A stretch of 64,000 nt of DNA from Nitrosospira briensis (GTDB lineage: Bacteria > Pseudomonadota > Gammaproteobacteria > Burkholderiales > Nitrosomonadaceae), in contig NZ_FOVJ01000003.1 of the NCBI RefSeq assembly GCF_900115125.1, positions 248,001 through 312,000 on the forward strand. The letters run 5' to 3'. Below the pieces are notes generated by a model. The model ran no database searches and was not told the DNA's origin. It saw nothing but the letters and a program-made list of their open reading frames with translations. Each line of letters starts with the position of its first letter. Position 1 is the stretch's first letter. Positions 45,752 to 54,221 of this stretch are shown here, piece after piece. The position numbers and the translations under genes were made by a program.

Positions 45752-46201
45752 GCTTATCTCCTAGAAAATTAAGGACAGGATCTTTGCGCATCATTAATTC
45801 ACACTTTCTCAACATAAACCATTCACAAGTATTATAAAACGCGGTGTATCTCGATCCGTACGGTAACGCACTGATGTAGGGCGATATGTATTTTCCTGGC
45901 GCGACCTGATTTGGCTTTCCCATTACAATGGAAACATTGCCGGTTCAGACCGAGATCGGTCGTGCTTTAAATCGTCCCATGACTGCATTGCTTGCAAGGC
46001 AGAACGCATAAGACCGTGAGGCCGATGACAATCTACCGGCGCAGATATCCACTCAGGTTTTAGAACTATTGCTCATGTCCGGTGTAAGCGGTAGTCTTTC
46101 GATAGCCGCTATTGCGGGCTGGTGGGTGTCCCAAGGGCCTACCATTCCCCGAAAAGATCTATGATTTAAACAATCAGGTTAACCAAGAGGAGGATCAGAA
46201 C
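45752..46201. other. Intergenic region upstream of divergent genes
   Basis: 450 bases between the PRC-barrel gene (minus) and the ADP-ribosylglycohydrolase gene (plus). Both promoters should lie here. ORFs within are short and unconvincing. No repeat or structured RNA was identified. Confidence 0.4.
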
Positions 46202-47302
46202 ATGTCCGACGCCGCCATACAGGATCGAGCCGCCGGTTCCATCATGGGCGCTTTTATCGGGGATGCCTTAGGCCTTGGCCCCCACTGGTACTACGATCTG
46301 GCGGTGCTCCGCCGCGACTACGGCGACTGGATCACGACCTATACCGACCCCAAGCCGGGCCGCTACCATAGCGATCTCAAGGCGGGCAAGCTCTCCCAGA
46401 ACGGCATCCTACTCCGGCTTATGCTGGCCTCGCTCGTCGCACGCGGCGGCTATGACGAGGCTGATTTCTGCCGGAGAATGGATCAGGAGATTTTTCCGCT
46501 GCTAAACGGCATGCCCGTAAACGGCCCTGGCGGATATACCCAGCAATCGATCCGGGATGCCTGGCGCAAGCGTGTCCAGCAGAACCTGCCCTGGGGCCAA
46601 ACGGGAGGCCAGGCCGATACCACCGAAGGGATAGCGCGCACCCTCGCTTTGGCGGTTCGCTATGCTTTCCAGCCAGAGGAGTTGGCAGCCGCCATCTCCA
46701 GCAATACGCGGCTTACGCAGATCGATGATACTGTGGTTACCCTGACTGTCGCGTACGGGGCGGTGTTGGGCCTCCTGGTGCAGGGGCACAAGCTCAACAG
46801 GAGCCTTTCAGGCAAGCTTATGCGATTGTCAAGGGCCGGAAAACTTCCTTTCCATACGATTACGCATACCGACCTGCAGCCGCCGCAGGCGGACTATCCA
46901 CGGAAAAGCGGGCATTTCGCCTCTCCGGACGCTTTGCTTACCCCCTCGTATGTGGCTGCAGCCGCGGTGGACCCGGATATCCGGATAGAGCCAGCCTGGA
47001 AAGTCTCCATCGTTTATGGCATGACATGCGCCATTTACCACCAGCTTCCCGCAGCCTACCATCTCTCTGCCCGCTTTCCCGACGACTTTGAATCCGCTGT
47101 GCTCCATGCCATAAATGGTGGCGGCGAAAACCAAGCCCGCGCCATGTTGACCGGCGCGCTCGTCGGGGCCCAGGTCGGGCTATCGGGAATACCCCCGCGC
47201 TTCCTCGATGGCCTGGACGAATCCGAAACGCTCCAGCGATCGGCCATGGACTTGGGCGCGAAGGTTGGCGCTGCGGCTGCGGCGTCCTCCGCTGGCGTTT
47301 AG
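46202..47302 (+). CDS. ADP-ribosylglycohydrolase (DraG-like) family protein
   Basis: 366 residues from ATG 46202, behind GAGGAGG. The N-terminal motif AGSIMGAFIGDALGLG (GxxxGDxLG) and a later IDDTVVTLTVAYG are the dinuclear metal-site motifs of the ADP-ribosylglycohydrolase family. Family members remove ADP-ribose from proteins (for example dinitrogenase reductase) or from small molecules. No draT partner or nitrogenase is nearby, so the substrate is unknown. The frame is open 30 codons further upstream without family character. Confidence 0.82.
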   Translation: MSDAAIQDRAAGSIMGAFIGDALGLGPHWYYDLAVLRRDYGDWITTYTDPKPGRYHSDLKAGKLSQNGILLRLMLASLVARGGYDEADFCRRMDQEIFPLLNGMPVNGPGGYTQQSIRDAWRKRVQQNLPWGQTGGQADTTEGIARTLALAVRYAFQPEELAAAISSNTRLTQIDDTVVTLTVAYGAVLGLLVQGHKLNRSLSGKLMRLSRAGKLPFHTITHTDLQPPQADYPRKSGHFASPDALLTPSYVAAAAVDPDIRIEPAWKVSIVYGMTCAIYHQLPAAYHLSARFPDDFESAVLHAINGGGENQARAMLTGALVGAQVGLSGIPPRFLDGLDESETLQRSAMDLGAKVGAAAAASSAGV

Positions 47303-47673
47303 GCAACGTAAAAACACCTGCTGCTCAGCCTCGTGGATGTCCTGTATCAGCACTGTCGCCAACGTCTTGATAAGCAGCTCCTGTAAGGAGTAGCTTGAAG
47401 TGGACGATGGGGCTCAGCCAAGGTCAAGCCTTAATAAACGAAGCGTCCGACGGCTCGCATAGGGTTTCAATACGGTCTCAAGACGCCTAAGCCGTGACAT
47501 TCAGTTTAGATACCGTCAGAAGGAAAATCTGGAGTTTTATGCTATAGATAGAGTAGGAAGTGGCTGGGATAGCTGATCTCATGATTGCGCCACCGGTGAA
47601 TGGGACGGCAGGTGATCGCCCCACCAGATATCCAGTTACCTTCATTGGCCTTGTCAACCATCGAGGATTCATC
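47303..47673. other. Intergenic region, nothing recognised
   Basis: 371 bases. A small hairpin, ctcctgtaaggag, lies near 47379. No T-run makes it a terminator. No gene with a ribosome binding site was found. Confidence 0.35.
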
Positions 47674-48153
47674 ATGACACAGCGCATTGACTACCAGAAG
47701 CAATCCCCTGAACTGTTCAAGAAATTCATGGAGTTCAGCATGGCCCTCAGGCACTCCTCGATCGAGGAGTCGATTCATGATCTGGTGAATATCAGGGCGT
47801 CGCAGATCAATGGCTGCGCATTCTGCGTGGACATGCACGTCAAGGAAGCGACGATTCATGGTGAACGACCTCTCCGTCTGCACCATATCGCCATCTGGCG
47901 CGAGTCCGCACTGTTTATTCCGCGCGAGCGCGCTGCGCTGGCATGGACTGAAATCCTTACTAAACTCCCCGCCGAGGGCGTGCCAGATGACGTCTACGAG
48001 CATGTTCGGACGCAGTTGTCCGAGAAGGAATTGTCGGACCTGACATTCCTGGTGATGTCGATCAACGCCTGGAATCGCGTCAGCGTAGGCTTCCAGACCG
48101 TACCCGGCTCGTATGACAAGGCATTAGGCTTGGAAAAATCCGGTTTGCAGTGA
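47674..48153 (+). CDS. AhpD-like carboxymuconolactone decarboxylase family protein
   Basis: 159 residues from ATG 47674, with GAGG seven bases upstream. The AhpD-type redox motif is CAFCVDMHVKEA (CxxC followed by His), preceded by SIEESIHDLVNIRASQINGC. Proteins of this type are peroxidases or thiol-disulfide partners, or of unknown function. The frame is open a further 38 codons upstream. A palindromic site and two cupin genes follow on the same strand, a recurrent grouping of small stress proteins. Confidence 0.85.
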   Translation: MTQRIDYQKQSPELFKKFMEFSMALRHSSIEESIHDLVNIRASQINGCAFCVDMHVKEATIHGERPLRLHHIAIWRESALFIPRERAALAWTEILTKLPAEGVPDDVYEHVRTQLSEKELSDLTFLVMSINAWNRVSVGFQTVPGSYDKALGLEKSGLQ

Positions 48154-48186
48154 TCACATTGCGTCGGTGCGCGTGACGCCGTTGAT

Positions 48187-48210
48187 TACCAATCAATACC
48201 TGGATTGGTA
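48187..48210. promoter_or_regulatory. Putative operator: 8-bp perfect palindrome
   Basis: TACCAATC (48187-48194) and GATTGGTA (48203-48210) are perfect inverted repeats with an eight-base spacer, immediately followed by an AT-rich ttatata stretch that could be a -10. It lies ~210 bases ahead of the cupin gene. The half-sites are typical of a dimeric repressor such as a LysR- or TetR-type regulator, but no regulator is adjacent. Confidence 0.5.
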
Positions 48211-48423
48211 CAACTTATATAGGGCCCTCATTCGAGCTTGGGAGGGAAACACCTGATGAGACTTATGCAGTGACGCTGCTAACGGTTGCACTGGCAGCGC
48301 GAGGATCAGGGAAGATTCCACCTATAAAACTGGAGCCGCTGTCCAAACGAGCGGCCCCAGCTCTAGTGTGCTGTCCTCTCACACAATTCTAAACCACGAT
48401 TATCCTTAAAAGGAGCAATGCAC

Positions 48424-48827
48424 ATGTCTGTAAAACCGATGTTGTTGCTGGGATTTCTCATCACCGGTCCTCTTATCATAAACAGTCCCCTAATGGCTCA
48501 AGAGACCGTCACGCCGCTCGTATCGAAAGATCTGGCAGGAGTTTTTCCGGCAAGGAAGTTCTGATGTATACGGTGGACTTTCCGCCGGGCTATTCAAGCC
48601 CTGTCCACCGCCACAATGCGCAGGTGTTTCTTTACGTACTAGAGGGTTCCATCGTGACGCAGGTGAAAGGCGGAAAAGAAATCACGCTGACGCCAGGTCA
48701 GACTTATTATGAAGATCCCAACGACATTCACACTGTTTCCCTGAACGCGAGTAGCGCAAAGCCAGCAAAATTTCTTGTTTTCCTGGTTAAGGAGAAAGGT
48801 GCTTCATCCCTGGTACTAGAAAAGTAA
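48424..48827 (+). pseudogene. Secreted cupin gene split by a frameshift in a T-run
   Basis: ATG 48424 follows AAAGGAG and encodes a signal peptide (MLLLGFLITGPLIINSPLMAQ) and SKDLAGVF; then the frame runs into a TGA 18 bases on. The neighbouring frame from 48544 continues GKEVLMYTVDFPPGYSSPVHRHNAQVFLYVLEGSI, a single cupin with the HxH-type metal motif, to the stop at 48827. Joining needs one extra base, most simply in the T5 run at 48542-48546 (404 bases instead of 405). So it is either a recent mutation, a sequencing error, or programmed slippage. An intact 88-codon ORF remains from 48564. Confidence 0.75.
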
Positions 48828-48883
48828 GCGCCCGCTTTGACTTGCACCGTTGGGCTAGAGTGATAACCACGAAGGAGAACACA

Positions 48884-49300
48884 ATGTTTAATAAATTTCT
48901 GTGCGGAGTTGCACTCGCGGCTCTGTCGGTAAGTGCATCGTTAGCCGATAGCTTGCCTGCTGATAAGTCCAAGGTCACGCTGGTCTTTGATCACGTTCTT
49001 CCGAATGTGCCCGGCAAGAGCATGAAAGGCGTGCTTGTTGAATACCAGCCGGGTGGTTCATCGCCGGCACATACCCATCCAAAGTCGTCTTTCATCTATG
49101 CAACGGTCCTGGAGGGGGAAATTCGTAGCAAAGTCAATGACGGTCCCGAAAAGGTGTATCGCGCCGGCGAGAACTTCACCGAACTGCCTGGCGATCATCA
49201 TGGCGTCAGCGCAAACAACAGTAAGACTCGGCCTGCACGCCTGCTGGCTGTCTTTGTCCTCGATACCGACGAAAAAAACCTCGTCACAGACGATAAATAG
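48884..49300 (+). CDS. Secreted cupin domain protein
   Basis: 138 residues from ATG 48884, behind AAGGAGAAC. A Sec signal peptide (FLCGVALAALSVSASLA) is followed by one cupin barrel: motif 1 PGGSSPAHTHPKSSFIYATVLEGEI with two His and motif 2 PGDHHGVSANNS. It shares its architecture with the frameshifted cupin just upstream (57 bases) but is clearly diverged, so the pair are probably cotranscribed. Metal binding is expected but the substrate is unknown. Confidence 0.8.
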   Translation: MFNKFLCGVALAALSVSASLADSLPADKSKVTLVFDHVLPNVPGKSMKGVLVEYQPGGSSPAHTHPKSSFIYATVLEGEIRSKVNDGPEKVYRAGENFTELPGDHHGVSANNSKTRPARLLAVFVLDTDEKNLVTDDK

Positions 49301-49365
49301 TGGGACTAAAAATCACATATTAAGTACATGAATTCAGTGCTACTTAACCCTCGACTTGCGCTGGT

Positions 49366-50349
49366 TTAGATCCAATGCTGCTGGCGGTACCAACTTACCG
49401 CATCCCTTGCTGATTCCTCTATGGGCCGTGGCTTCAAATCAAGTTCGGCAAAGGTTTTCAAAGGATCGAAATGCATGGTACGTTTTGTAAGCAGAACACC
49501 CGTGACAGTGGCCATAGGCATGCGATGTGAAATATGGTCGGCCCATAATTCACTGAACCAGCCAATCGCCAGCGCTAGGGGATATGGAATGGTCCATCGT
49601 GGCGCAGGGCGATTTACAATTTGCCCAAGAATTTGAAGCCACTCGATCAACTGATAGTTGTGTCCTCCGAGCAGATATCGAACGCCCGGTCGACCCCGTT
49701 CCATTGCGCGCACCAGTCCATCCGCCACGTCGCGGACATCAATCAGGTTCAATTTACAATCAAGATAGGCCGGAATCTTGCCCTGACAGAACGCAACCGA
49801 AAGACGGGTTGGAGGCGTTTGATTTCTATCCCCCGGTCCGACCGGCAACGTGGGACTGCATACAACGACTGGGGCGCCGGCTTCGGCTAGTTGGAACACC
49901 GCTTGTTCCGCACGAAATTTGCTCAAGCAGTAAGGCCCGATCATATCCTTTTCGCGAAAGCGCACGGACTCAACGGCTCCACCGCTGAACTCGTTCGATG
50001 TAAGAATACTTTCGGTGCTCACATAAAGCGCCCGGCTCACGCCGCTGTCAAGTGCCGCCCGAATGACATTGAGAGCGCCAGTGTGATTAATTTCGTTAAA
50101 TTCAGCGCGATTACGGCGCCAAAGATTTGGATCAGCAGCCAGATGATAGACACGATCGCAACCGCGCACCATATTTCGCATCGCTCCTGAGTCTCGAACA
50201 TCTGCTCGAACGAGTTCAATGCGTTCAAGGGGTAAATGACTTACTACAGCGGCAGGATGCTCAAGAACCCGTACCGGTTCGCCTCGAGCGAGCAGATGCT
50301 GCACGAGATGCGAACCAATAAATCCGCCGCCGCCCGTGACCAGGTTCAC
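49366..50349 (-). CDS. NAD-dependent epimerase/dehydratase family protein
   Basis: 327-residue extended SDR. NLVTGGGGFIGSHLVQHLL is the Rossmann motif, ADVRDSGAM follows, VYHLAADP, and the catalytic triad region is STESIL with YCLSK (Tyr-xxx-Lys). The C-terminal half (LIDVRDVADGLVRAMERG, LGGHNYQLIEWLQILG) is like hopanoid-associated or nucleoside-sugar epimerases. Its start overlaps the stop of the ketopantoate-reductase-like gene by four bases, so the pair is an operon with a shared role that is not known. No sugar-transferase or hopanoid genes are adjacent. Confidence 0.82.
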   Translation of the reverse strand: MNLVTGGGGFIGSHLVQHLLARGEPVRVLEHPAAVVSHLPLERIELVRADVRDSGAMRNMVRGCDRVYHLAADPNLWRRNRAEFNEINHTGALNVIRAALDSGVSRALYVSTESILTSNEFSGGAVESVRFREKDMIGPYCLSKFRAEQAVFQLAEAGAPVVVCSPTLPVGPGDRNQTPPTRLSVAFCQGKIPAYLDCKLNLIDVRDVADGLVRAMERGRPGVRYLLGGHNYQLIEWLQILGQIVNRPAPRWTIPYPLALAIGWFSELWADHISHRMPMATVTGVLLTKRTMHFDPLKTFAELDLKPRPIEESARDAVSWYRQQHWI

Positions 50350-51353
50350 TTCAAAGCACCATGTGGCAGAGAAGCCGCGAGATGATGAAGGTGCGCTCGT
50401 GCCTGAGGGAGTCGCTCACCAGAGATTCGAGCAATCAGATTGATAACGGCATTATTAATTGGACAGGGAAAGCCTCCTGCAAGTCGAACAAGATGCCCGT
50501 TATAAGCATCAATCTCAGTTTGTCCGCTTCCCATATCCGGACTCATGGAACAATATGTCCCTCGCAAGGAAGGACGGAAGAATACCCCCATGAATTTGGG
50601 CAGGATGGGGGTTTGCAATATGCGCATGACGGTGTTGGGATGAAATGGCCCAATTTGTTCGAGCGTAAGGCCGGCGTAACGCAGGATGGAATAATTTTCC
50701 TGCAGTAAAGCGAAGAATAGTTTTTGCGTGAGCGGTTCGATGAGCAGCTCTGCGTTGTCAACACCGGCGCTTGCTGCCAGCGGTGAAATGGCTGCGTTGT
50801 ACATCAGTTTCGTTGCCTTGAATGGCCCAATGTCTGAAACGCGCTGGACGGGAAATAGTTTGCCTTCGGTAAACGCGGAGGCAAGAGCGTCGATATGTTC
50901 ATGTTCTGCTGCGCTTGTTGCCTTTCGCCGCGGGCCAATGTGCAAAGACCCCGCGCGGGTAATGCGAGCGCTGACGCGATCAGCGGGGCATTCGGAAACA
51001 AATGAAGCAATGGCTTCTGCAGGGTGGTCACGTTCCTCAAGTTTATTGTCATAGCCATTTTGAATTGGCAGCAATGCTTGAGTGTTCGCGATCCGTTGCA
51101 GAACCGGAGCGTTATCGAATGTTTTTGTGCATAGCAACACTACCTTGTCCGTTGGCGGCACCCATTCATCAAAATGAATGAAGTGCGCGCCGCAAATGGG
51201 CTGGCCGTCGAGCATCACTTCATCCCGGCGGCCAGCGGCGATCTTTTCTGGGTTCGAATCGACCATGGTTACGTCCCATCCAGCACGGATAAGACATGCT
51301 GCTGCTGCAACGCCAATACCTCCGGCGCCAATAATATGTGCTGACGATTTCAT
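50346..51353 (-). CDS. Ketopantoate reductase family protein
   Basis: 335 residues from ATG 51353 (MKSSAHIIGAGGIGVAAAACL). The N-terminal Rossmann loop GAGGIG and the DSNPEKIAA segment bind NAD(P), and the helical C-terminal half with KATKLMYNAAISPLAASAG resembles the ApbA/PanE fold, but family members have many substrates, so 2-dehydropantoate itself is not certain. It is first in the two-gene operon with the epimerase (ATGA overlap). The frame is open ten codons further upstream. Confidence 0.8.
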   Translation of the reverse strand: MKSSAHIIGAGGIGVAAAACLIRAGWDVTMVDSNPEKIAAGRRDEVMLDGQPICGAHFIHFDEWVPPTDKVVLLCTKTFDNAPVLQRIANTQALLPIQNGYDNKLEERDHPAEAIASFVSECPADRVSARITRAGSLHIGPRRKATSAAEHEHIDALASAFTEGKLFPVQRVSDIGPFKATKLMYNAAISPLAASAGVDNAELLIEPLTQKLFFALLQENYSILRYAGLTLEQIGPFHPNTVMRILQTPILPKFMGVFFRPSLRGTYCSMSPDMGSGQTEIDAYNGHLVRLAGGFPCPINNAVINLIARISGERLPQARAHLHHLAASLPHGALK

Positions 51354-51698
51354 ATCGAGAAATGTTGGCAATGTGCCGAGCAAGGCTAGCAGGACAGGCT
51401 AGAAGCGGCCTTGGATTACCATAAACCCTTCTATTCCTACAGCCAGTGAGGCTTGATATGCCTACTTACACGGCGCCATCTGTTAACTCATACATATACT
51501 CATATATTGCGTTTAATTTGAGCCGGCCACTGTGCGGTTTCATACATAGCATTTTTTGTATTTCTATACTGCTCCAGGCGTTAAGCTTCTTTTATCCTCA
51601 CTGTAGGGCACCGCACAGAAGCTCCAGTACATATATTTCATTATCGACAAGTCGGTCTTTGGGCTACGCTCTTCAAATGACAAATAGTGAGCAGAACC
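51354..51698. other. Intergenic region between divergent genes
   Basis: 345 bases holding the promoters of the ketopantoate-reductase-like operon (minus) and the PfpI-type gene (plus). It is AT-rich near 51480-51520. No structured element was recognised. Confidence 0.35.
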
Positions 51699-52469
51699 AT
51701 GAAAGCAACCAACAGGATACTTATCGTCGTGACAAATGATGACGAATTCCAAAAGGTGGGAATCAGGACGGGGCTGTGGCTTGGCGAGCTGATCCATTTT
51801 TGGGAGGTCGCCGAGGAGGCAGGTTACCAAATGGACATCGCTAGCCCATCGGGCGGGAAAGTCCCTATCGATCCGGAAAGCGTAATCCTCCCGAAGGTGG
51901 GTGATGTGGCAGGTTTGAAAGGCGAAGTCTTTAAGCGGTACGAAAACAGGGCCTTCATGAACCTGCTGGATAACACGCTAAAGGTGTCGGACGTCGACCC
52001 TGCCGCATATGATGCTGTATACATGGCAGGGGGACATGGAGTCATGTTCGATTTCCCCAACAGCGAGTCCCTGGCAGCGTTGACGGCCAGGTTTTATGAG
52101 TCGAACAAAGTTATTTCGGCTGTATGCCATGGACCGTGTGGACTGCTGGAGGCAAAGCTGAGCAACGGGGAATATCTGATTAAAGGTAAGAATGTAACCG
52201 GCTTTTCGTGGAATGAAGAACTCCTGGCAAAACGCGATCATGCAGTTCCATTCAATCTGGAGGAAGAGCTGCAAAGGCGGGATGCCAATTACAGCAAGGC
52301 CTTAGTACCCTTTACAACACATGTTGTAGAGGATGGTCTATTGATTACGGGCCAAAATCCTGGAAGTGCTCATGCCGTGGGAAAGGCCGTAGTCAAGAAA
52401 CTCCAGGAGCTGACACGAGAAGCTCCGACTCCGCAGTCGCCTGAAAAGACACCCGGGGAAGTGGCGTGA
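51699..52469 (+). CDS. DJ-1/PfpI family protein (type 1 glutamine amidotransferase-like)
   Basis: 256 residues from ATG 51699. The nucleophile elbow is AVCHGPCGLLEA, with Cys preceding His, and GGHGVMFDFPNSESL supplies the other conserved loop. The pattern (VTNDDEF at the start, GLWLGELIHFWEVAEEAG) is that of Hsp31/YhbO-type or PfpI-like proteins, reported as chaperones, glyoxalases or deglycases. No signal peptide. Ribosome binding site weak; a GTG four codons upstream is an alternative. Confidence 0.82.
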   Translation: MKATNRILIVVTNDDEFQKVGIRTGLWLGELIHFWEVAEEAGYQMDIASPSGGKVPIDPESVILPKVGDVAGLKGEVFKRYENRAFMNLLDNTLKVSDVDPAAYDAVYMAGGHGVMFDFPNSESLAALTARFYESNKVISAVCHGPCGLLEAKLSNGEYLIKGKNVTGFSWNEELLAKRDHAVPFNLEEELQRRDANYSKALVPFTTHVVEDGLLITGQNPGSAHAVGKAVVKKLQELTREAPTPQSPEKTPGEVA

Positions 52470-52754
52470 ATGTCCCTGGTGAGATTCGAAGCATTAGTAA
52501 AGCTTTTTTACGCTATCGTCGAAGACATTCCGCAAGTTCAACTGTTTTTCCGTGTGCCGGATAAAGCTTGGCTGACGTAATCAACAAAACCACCGGCTCT
52601 CTTCATCATTCGGTGTTTGATTACAGCTCTCCAGGGAAGCACTTGGTGTTGCCGCTTGGCCCGTCCTTCGGACACGTCGAACCAAAAACAGCCGCCTTTG
52701 TCCACAACGTACCCCCATTGTAAAAGCACGTTCGCGTGATCGAGGCCTCTGGCA
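52470..52754. other. Intergenic region, no convincing gene
   Basis: 285 bases between the PfpI-type and rtcB genes. A 63-codon minus-strand frame (52538-52729) has no ribosome binding site and overlaps the rtcB upstream region; no function assigned. Confidence 0.35.
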
Positions 52755-53966
52755 ATGAAGAATATTTATAGCGAGGAAGGTTTCAGACCTATCAAGGCCT
52801 GGAGTGATGTTGATGACGACGCGCTTTCCCAAGCCAGGAATCTTGCGCGACTGCCTTTCGTCGATCGACACGGTATTGCCCTCATGCCCGATTGCCATCT
52901 TGGCAAAGGTACGACGGTTGGCACCGTAATCGCAACAGACAAAGCCATCATACCCGCCGCGGTAGGTGTCGATATCGGCTGCGGCATGAACGCCGTCCGC
53001 CTTTCCCTCAAAGCTTCCAACCTGCCGGATTCGTTGCTCTCTGTCCGTCGCCAGATTGAACGTGATGTTCCCCTGGGTGCTGGCGGAAGCCGCAAAAAAC
53101 CGGTTGCACTGGGCAAGCTTTCCTCTGCGCTTAACGAGGGTCATGGCTACAAGCGATGGTACGGGCGTTTCGCCCAGAGTCGAAAGACCGATGAGATCAG
53201 CCTGTTAAAAAAGGCCGAATCACAACTCGGAACTTTGGGCTCAGGCAATCACTTCATCGAGTTGTGCACAGATGAGAATCAGGACGTGTGGGTGATGCTC
53301 CACTCTGGTTCCCGGGGTATTGGCAACATGATCGGAAGCTATTTCATCGAAAAAGCCCGGCGCCGGATGGAACGCCTTTCCATTCACCTGCCGGATGGCG
53401 ATCTTGCGTGGCTGGCAGAAGGCGAGGATGACTTCGACGATTATGTGGAGGCTGTTGACTGGGCGCAGGACTATGCGCTCGAGAACCGGCGGATCATGAT
53501 GGAGACAACAATAGCAGCGTTACGACGCCACATTCCCATTAATTTTACCCTTACCCGGGAAGCCATTAACTGTCATCACAATTACGTGGAAAAGGAAACG
53601 CACTTCGGGCGGAATTTATGGGTGACCCGCAAGGGAGCAATACGTGCGCGGGTGGACGACCTGGGTATTATTCCCGGCTCAATGGGCCAGCGGAGCTATA
53701 TAGTGCGGGGGAAGGGCGAACTTGAATCCTACTGCTCCTGCTCGCACGGTGCGGGCCGCAAAATGTCCCGAAGTCAGGCGCGAAGCATATTTACAGTTGC
53801 TGACCTGGTTCAGCAGACCAAAGGGGTCGAGTGTCGCAAGGATAAAATGGTGTTGGACGAAATACCCTCATCGTATAAGGACATCGATGAGGTGATGGCA
53901 AACCAGGCAGACCTGGTGGAAGTAGTTCACACGTTAAAAGCAGTGATGTGCGTCAAAGGAAGTTGA
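52755..53966 (+). CDS. rtcB: RNA-splicing ligase RtcB
   Basis: 403-residue 3'-5' RNA ligase, joining 2',3'-cyclic phosphate and 5'-OH ends with GTP and Mn2+. Signature segments are VGVDIGCGMNAVRLSL with the metal-binding Asp and Cys, LGSGNHFIEL, LHSGSRGIGN, NCHHNYVEKE, GSMGQRSYIVRGKG and the guanylylated-His motif CSCSHGAGRKMSRSQ. All the expected residues are present. In E. coli rtcB sits with rtcA and the sigma-54 regulator rtcR; here it is alone, with tRNA-Leu ~70 bases downstream. Start ATG 52755 lacks an obvious ribosome binding site. Confidence 0.92.
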   Translation: MKNIYSEEGFRPIKAWSDVDDDALSQARNLARLPFVDRHGIALMPDCHLGKGTTVGTVIATDKAIIPAAVGVDIGCGMNAVRLSLKASNLPDSLLSVRRQIERDVPLGAGGSRKKPVALGKLSSALNEGHGYKRWYGRFAQSRKTDEISLLKKAESQLGTLGSGNHFIELCTDENQDVWVMLHSGSRGIGNMIGSYFIEKARRRMERLSIHLPDGDLAWLAEGEDDFDDYVEAVDWAQDYALENRRIMMETTIAALRRHIPINFTLTREAINCHHNYVEKETHFGRNLWVTRKGAIRARVDDLGIIPGSMGQRSYIVRGKGELESYCSCSHGAGRKMSRSQARSIFTVADLVQQTKGVECRKDKMVLDEIPSSYKDIDEVMANQADLVEVVHTLKAVMCVKGS

Positions 53967-54034
53967 GAACGATGGCGCTCAAGTCCGGTAAATCTGGATA
54001 TTTATACTTATTCGGACTTATTTGGTCTATCTGA

Positions 54035-54121
54035 TGGTGCCGGGAGGGGGAATCGAACCCCCATGACCTCGCGGTCGCGGGATTTTGAGTCCCGTGCGTC
54101 TACCAATTCCGCCATCCCGGC
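54035..54121 (-). tRNA. tRNA-Leu (CAA anticodon)
   Basis: 87 bases including CCA, read on the minus strand: acceptor GCCGGGA pairs with TCCCGGC, the anticodon stem is CGGGA/TCCCG with loop CTCAAAA giving CAA, and the long variable arm (GCGACCGCGAGGTCAT) marks a class II tRNA. The T-arm is GGGGGTTCGATTCCCCC. It reads UUG leucine codons. Confidence 0.95.
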
Positions 54122-54208
54122 ATGATTTGCCTGCTTCTTTTCAGGAGAGGCATTATTACTGAAAACCTGAATCGCGGCAACTTGCATAAGCAAGGTCGAG
54201 CGTATCGG

Positions 54209-54214
54209 TATAAT
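54209..54214 (+). promoter_or_regulatory. Candidate queA -10 element, leaderless transcript possible
   Basis: TATAAT ends seven bases before the queA ATG at 54222, so a transcript from it would begin at or within a base or two of the start codon. No -35 of good fit is visible, and no Shine-Dalgarno sequence exists before the ATG. Confidence 0.45.
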
Positions 54215-54221
54215 ACGCGCG

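Noticed and set aside
52538-52729. 63-codon minus-strand ORF upstream of rtcB
   Set aside because: No ribosome binding site, no recognised domain, and not clearly better than the other short frames in the spacer.
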